10,221 bases of DNA, from contig SDVU01000833.1 in the NCBI GenBank assembly GCA_016256075.1, positions 1 to 10,221 on the forward strand. The letters are read 5' to 3'. Both the position numbers and the translations under genes were made by a program. A model generated the notes under the pieces. It searched no databases, was not told the DNA's origin, and was given only the letters and a program-made list of their open reading frames with translations. Below, piece by piece: positions 7,531-10,221 of this stretch. This stretch comes from Dictyocoela muelleri (lineage: Eukaryota; Microsporidia). Position 1 is the stretch's first letter, and each line of letters starts with the position of its first letter.

Positions 7531-8641
7531 TATATAGTATTTAATTGGAAAAAAAGAAACTACTTTAGCAGTGTTTCAATCAGTATTACCTATAACTGTA
7601 CTTGAAAAACTAAAAGATCGCCATAGTTTCATAACAAAGTTAGATGCTCTTTTACAGCTTAAATATCCGCTTCAAAAAACAAGAGAATTAAAAAAATTGA
7701 AGGCCAATCAACAATAACATTTTATGCGGATATCAGATTATGCTTTTATTCTTGATAAGAAAATTTCAGAAATAGCAATTTCTGCTCATCGGGATCGCAA
7801 AACCCAAAATAATCATTTAGAAGAGTTATTATTCGATAATTTATGTGAATCTCATGAGAAGAAGCTATCAAAAATAATTGGTGTAATGAAGAAGCTATAA
7901 TGAATAATATATGCAGAATTGAAGATTATGAATAACTCTTTTATATAAAACAGATGAATTTCACGTGAAAAAACATATAAAATACTACCAAGATCGTCAA
8001 AAATCAATACTTATTCAATAGAAAACAAATGGTGCTCATTCTACAAAACTAAAACTCACAACAATTCAATTGTAATTTTTTGAAAAATAAATTAAACAAA
8101 GATAATTCAACCAAATCATCTTATAACAATCAAAATAAATCCCTAGTATTGCTAGAACCTAAACTACTAATGAAAATCTTAAAATTGAGATTATAGTAAA
8201 TGTATCTAACCAATTTCGTATTTTAGACACTGGATCAAATTTTAATCTTATATCAGAAAATAAATTAAATTAATTATCTATAGACACAAAAAAATAGATA
8301 AATCTATAAAAGTTTGTAGAATTTCACATGGCTCTATCAAGATTAATGAGAATGCAGAAATAATATTTGAACTTACAGATTTTCAAATAAAAATTATTAA
8401 TGACATCAATATTTTATGTGATAAAAAATGCAAATTTTGTCATTATATTAGGTAATGAATTTTTATCTAATTATAATGCAATGATAAATTATTCTAACAA
8501 ATTCCATACCTTAAATGGAAGGAAAATTCAAATATTGGATAAAAATCTCGATGATTGGAATAAAAAACCAGATAAAGATCTTTTAGAAAAATTATCATCT
8601 GCTTATATTTCAATAAATTCTAAAATTCAATTCAAACAATG

Positions 8642-8708
8642 GGTCTTGTTCGGAAAAGTGCCTACTTTATAAATTTTTTTTTTCAAAGTAGGCACTTTTC
8701 CGAACAAA
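8642..8708. repeat. Hairpin at left end of Merlin B
   Basis: TTGTTCGGAAAAGTGCCTAC near 8646 pairs with GTAGGCACTTTTCCGAACAA ending near 8707, leaving an AT-rich loop. The match is perfect over at least 20 bases, stronger than in Merlin A. Confidence 0.85.
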
Positions 8709-9032
8709 AGCAAAATTTTTGATTTTTTTTTAAATTGTTAAATATTCTTTATAAAATAAAATAAATTTACTTAATATCATGATTAATTAATAATGATACT
8801 CAAAATTCGATTTTTTGCAAGATAATGAAATTTTAAGACATGTGAAGCATTTTTTACAATGTAATAACTTAAAAATCTGATTTTAACAACTGTTAAAATG
8901 AGAATGGGGGATTTATTGACGTTCTTCTAAAAATTGCCGAAAAAAAGTATTAGTTACGAAAATTGAAATTTAAAAATATCCTTTCCTGTTATTTTATATT
9001 CTCACCCGGCTTTCAGACACACTTCTAATTCC

Positions 9033-9271
9033 ATTCACAAGAGGAGAAGTAATAATTCTTATTTTTAATAAGCAGAATATCTGAGATAAAAACAAATAAG
9101 CAATTATTTATATGTATGAAAAATAGATAAGAGTTTCCAAAAATAGATACTTTGTGGCCAATTTTTGAAATTCTTATATATTTTTCATACATATAAATAA
9201 TTGCTTATTTGTTTTTATCTCAGATATTCTGCTAATTAAAAATAAGAATTATTACTTCTCCTCTTGTGAAT
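9033..9271. mobile_element. Foldback repeat with 99-bp near-identical arms
   Basis: Arms 9033-9131 and 9173-9271 are inverted copies differing at only two of 99 positions, with a 41-nt loop. They run from ATTCACAAGAGGAGAAG inward to ATGAAAAAT. No convincing target duplication was found, so the true ends may lie slightly outside. It is nested in Merlin B. The high arm identity suggests a recent insertion or gene conversion between the arms. No coding capacity. Confidence 0.75.
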
Positions 9272-9909
9272 AGAAATAAGATTTTTTAAGGCGATATTTT
9301 TCTAAAAAATACAATATTTATCATATTCATAAAGCTTTAAATATTTGTATTCTGTAATTTTCATATTAAAAATATTCGTAAAATTTTTTAATTTACTTGT
9401 ATTAAATTTTTTCCAAAAATTGACAAAAATATTTCTCAAATAACTAGAATTATTTGTAAAAATTCATTAAAAATTATTTTTAAAATTTAAATATTTTTTT
9501 TTAATTTTTTAAAAAAAAACTATTAAGGGTTAAAAAAACATTTTAAAGGTAGCTACCTTGGTGGTAGGCAAATTTCCGAACAAGTCCAAAAACAGTAATC
9601 GTGATAGCAGAATCAAAAAATCCAGACATTAGAAAAATTAGTGGTATTGAACATTCAATTAATTTGAAAAATACTGATATTGACATAAAGGCAAAACCAT
9701 ATCCGATTCCCTAAAATTATATGATTCCGTTAAAGAGGAAGTTGAAAGGTTAATGGACAATGGTTTAATAGTTAAAAGCAAATTAATATTCTCTTGTCCG
9801 TGCTTTCCTATTCTTTAAAAAAATAAGTAAATACGATTAGTAACAGATATTAGAAAACTACATATTATCGCTTATAAAGAGTGTCATTACCAGACATCAA
9901 GACGGCTGT

Positions 9910-9957
9910 GCGAAAATTCGCCCTAGGCGAATTTTCGCCCTAGGCGAATTTTCGCCC
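9910..9957. repeat. Palindromic tandem array, probable end of another transposon
   Basis: Three copies of a 15-base GC-rich motif separated by TA, period 17. The first is inverted (GCGAAAATTCGCC, 9910-9922) and the next two are direct (GGCGAATTTTCGCCC, 9926-9940 and 9943-9957). The first two form a near-perfect hairpin with a CTAG centre. Retroelement sequence stops just before it, and only AT-rich DNA follows to the window end. This layout resembles the hairpin ends of the Merlin elements here, so it may be the left end of an element that continues past 10221. Confidence 0.5.
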
Positions 9958-10221
9958 AAATTTTAAGATAATTAAAATGTAATAAAAATGACCCTCTAAA
10001 AATTATTTATTTATTATTAAAATTTTTATTGTATGTATAAATAATACAATTTAAAAATAAATATCTTGAAATTCATTGTATTTTATACAAACATCTTTAA
10101 ATTTTTAAATTATTATTTTTTAATATTATTACGACTTTGTAATTCAATAAAATATTATTTTTTTAAACTTATAAATTGATATGTATTTTTGAAATTTTTA
10201 ATTAAATATTTTTTAATAAAT
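9958..10221. other. AT-rich tail, nothing recognised
   Basis: Extremely AT-rich DNA with no gene or repeat I can support. It may be the interior of the element whose end is at 9910. Confidence 0.45.

Larger units (their letters stand above)
8641..9588. mobile_element. Non-autonomous Merlin-type MITE (Merlin B), deletion derivative of a Merlin A relative
   Basis: A 948-bp element. The termini GGGTCTTGTTCGGAAAAGTG (8641 on) and TGGACTTGTTCGGAAATTTG (read inward from 9588) are close to those of Merlin A. It is flanked by CAAACAAT (8633-8640) and AAAACAGT (9589-9596), an 8-bp duplication with two mismatches. The left end is a strong hairpin (8642-8708). The right end shares AAAGGTAGCTAC and GTGGTAGGCA with Merlin A. 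Past the left hairpin, stretches such as TATCATGATT (8775-8784) and GAAATTTTAAGA (8826-8837) correspond to the start of the Merlin A transposase region (4137 and 4173 areas). The core was therefore probably lost by internal deletion. It contains a foldback repeat at 9033-9271 and sits inside the retroelement fossil. Confidence 0.8.
7540..9905 (+). mobile_element. Fossil Ty3/gypsy-type LTR retroelement, partial and broken
   Basis: Remains of a retroelement in the order gag-like, protease, reverse transcriptase. The gag-like part is about 7540-7870 (coiled, charged, no clear motif). The protease lies at about 8200-8640, with a DTGS active-site motif near 8226-8237 and a GNEF-type stretch downstream. 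The start of the reverse transcriptase is at about 9650-9905, with a PYPIP block and an EEVERL…NGLI-type stretch typical of Ty3/gypsy polymerases. A 948-bp Merlin-type MITE (8641-9588) splits protease from reverse transcriptase. The element ends at another transposon end at 9910 and is broken in many places. Terminal repeats were not identified; the rest would lie outside the window. It is older than the MITE and probably old overall. Confidence 0.7.

Noticed and set aside
8400-8672. Reading the 90-codon frame as a stand-alone gene
   Set aside because: It is part of the retroelement fossil's protease region and runs into the Merlin B terminus at 8641.

Overview
The window is very AT-rich (roughly four bases in five) eukaryotic nuclear sequence made almost entirely of transposable elements. 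No convincing host gene, tRNA or rRNA was found. Merlin (IS1016-like) DNA transposons, many foldback/MITE elements, a fossil Ty3/gypsy-type retroelement and a possible hAT end, together with the extreme AT content, suit a TE-rich AT-rich genome. A large-genome microsporidian is one candidate. This is inference, not a taxonomic call.

Layout: 1-582 is AT-rich DNA with a few short repeated motifs. 591-1278 is a Merlin-type MITE. 1396-2450 is a complete but decayed Merlin element with an exact 8-bp target duplication (TSD) and a broken transposase gene. 2459-2955 has nothing recognised. 2964-3195 is a dimer of two 107-bp inverted-repeat units, flanked as a whole by an 8-bp duplication. About 3371-3813 is a foldback element with 16-bp tandem repeats at its ends. 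3899-3978 and 6049-6080 are the two halves of a 16-bp tandem array, split by a second, larger Merlin element at 4011-6038. That Merlin itself carries two younger foldback MITEs (4357-4625 and 5411-5900). 6090-6254 is a small orphan ORF. 6500 to about 6612 looks like one end of an hAT-like element. From about 7540 to 9905 lies a fossil Ty3/gypsy-type retroelement (gag-like, protease and start of reverse transcriptase), split by a non-autonomous relative of the second Merlin (8641-9588), which contains another foldback repeat (9033-9271). The window ends in a palindromic array at 9910-9957, probably the end of one more element.

The insertions give a relative chronology. The 16-bp array predates Merlin A, which predates its two inner MITEs. 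The retroelement predates the Merlin-derived MITE. Nearly all insertions with a readable TSD have 8-9 bp, fitting mobilisation by Merlin transposases, although hAT also makes 8-bp TSDs. Both transposase genes are inactivated. All boundaries and motif matches were read by eye; no database search was possible.
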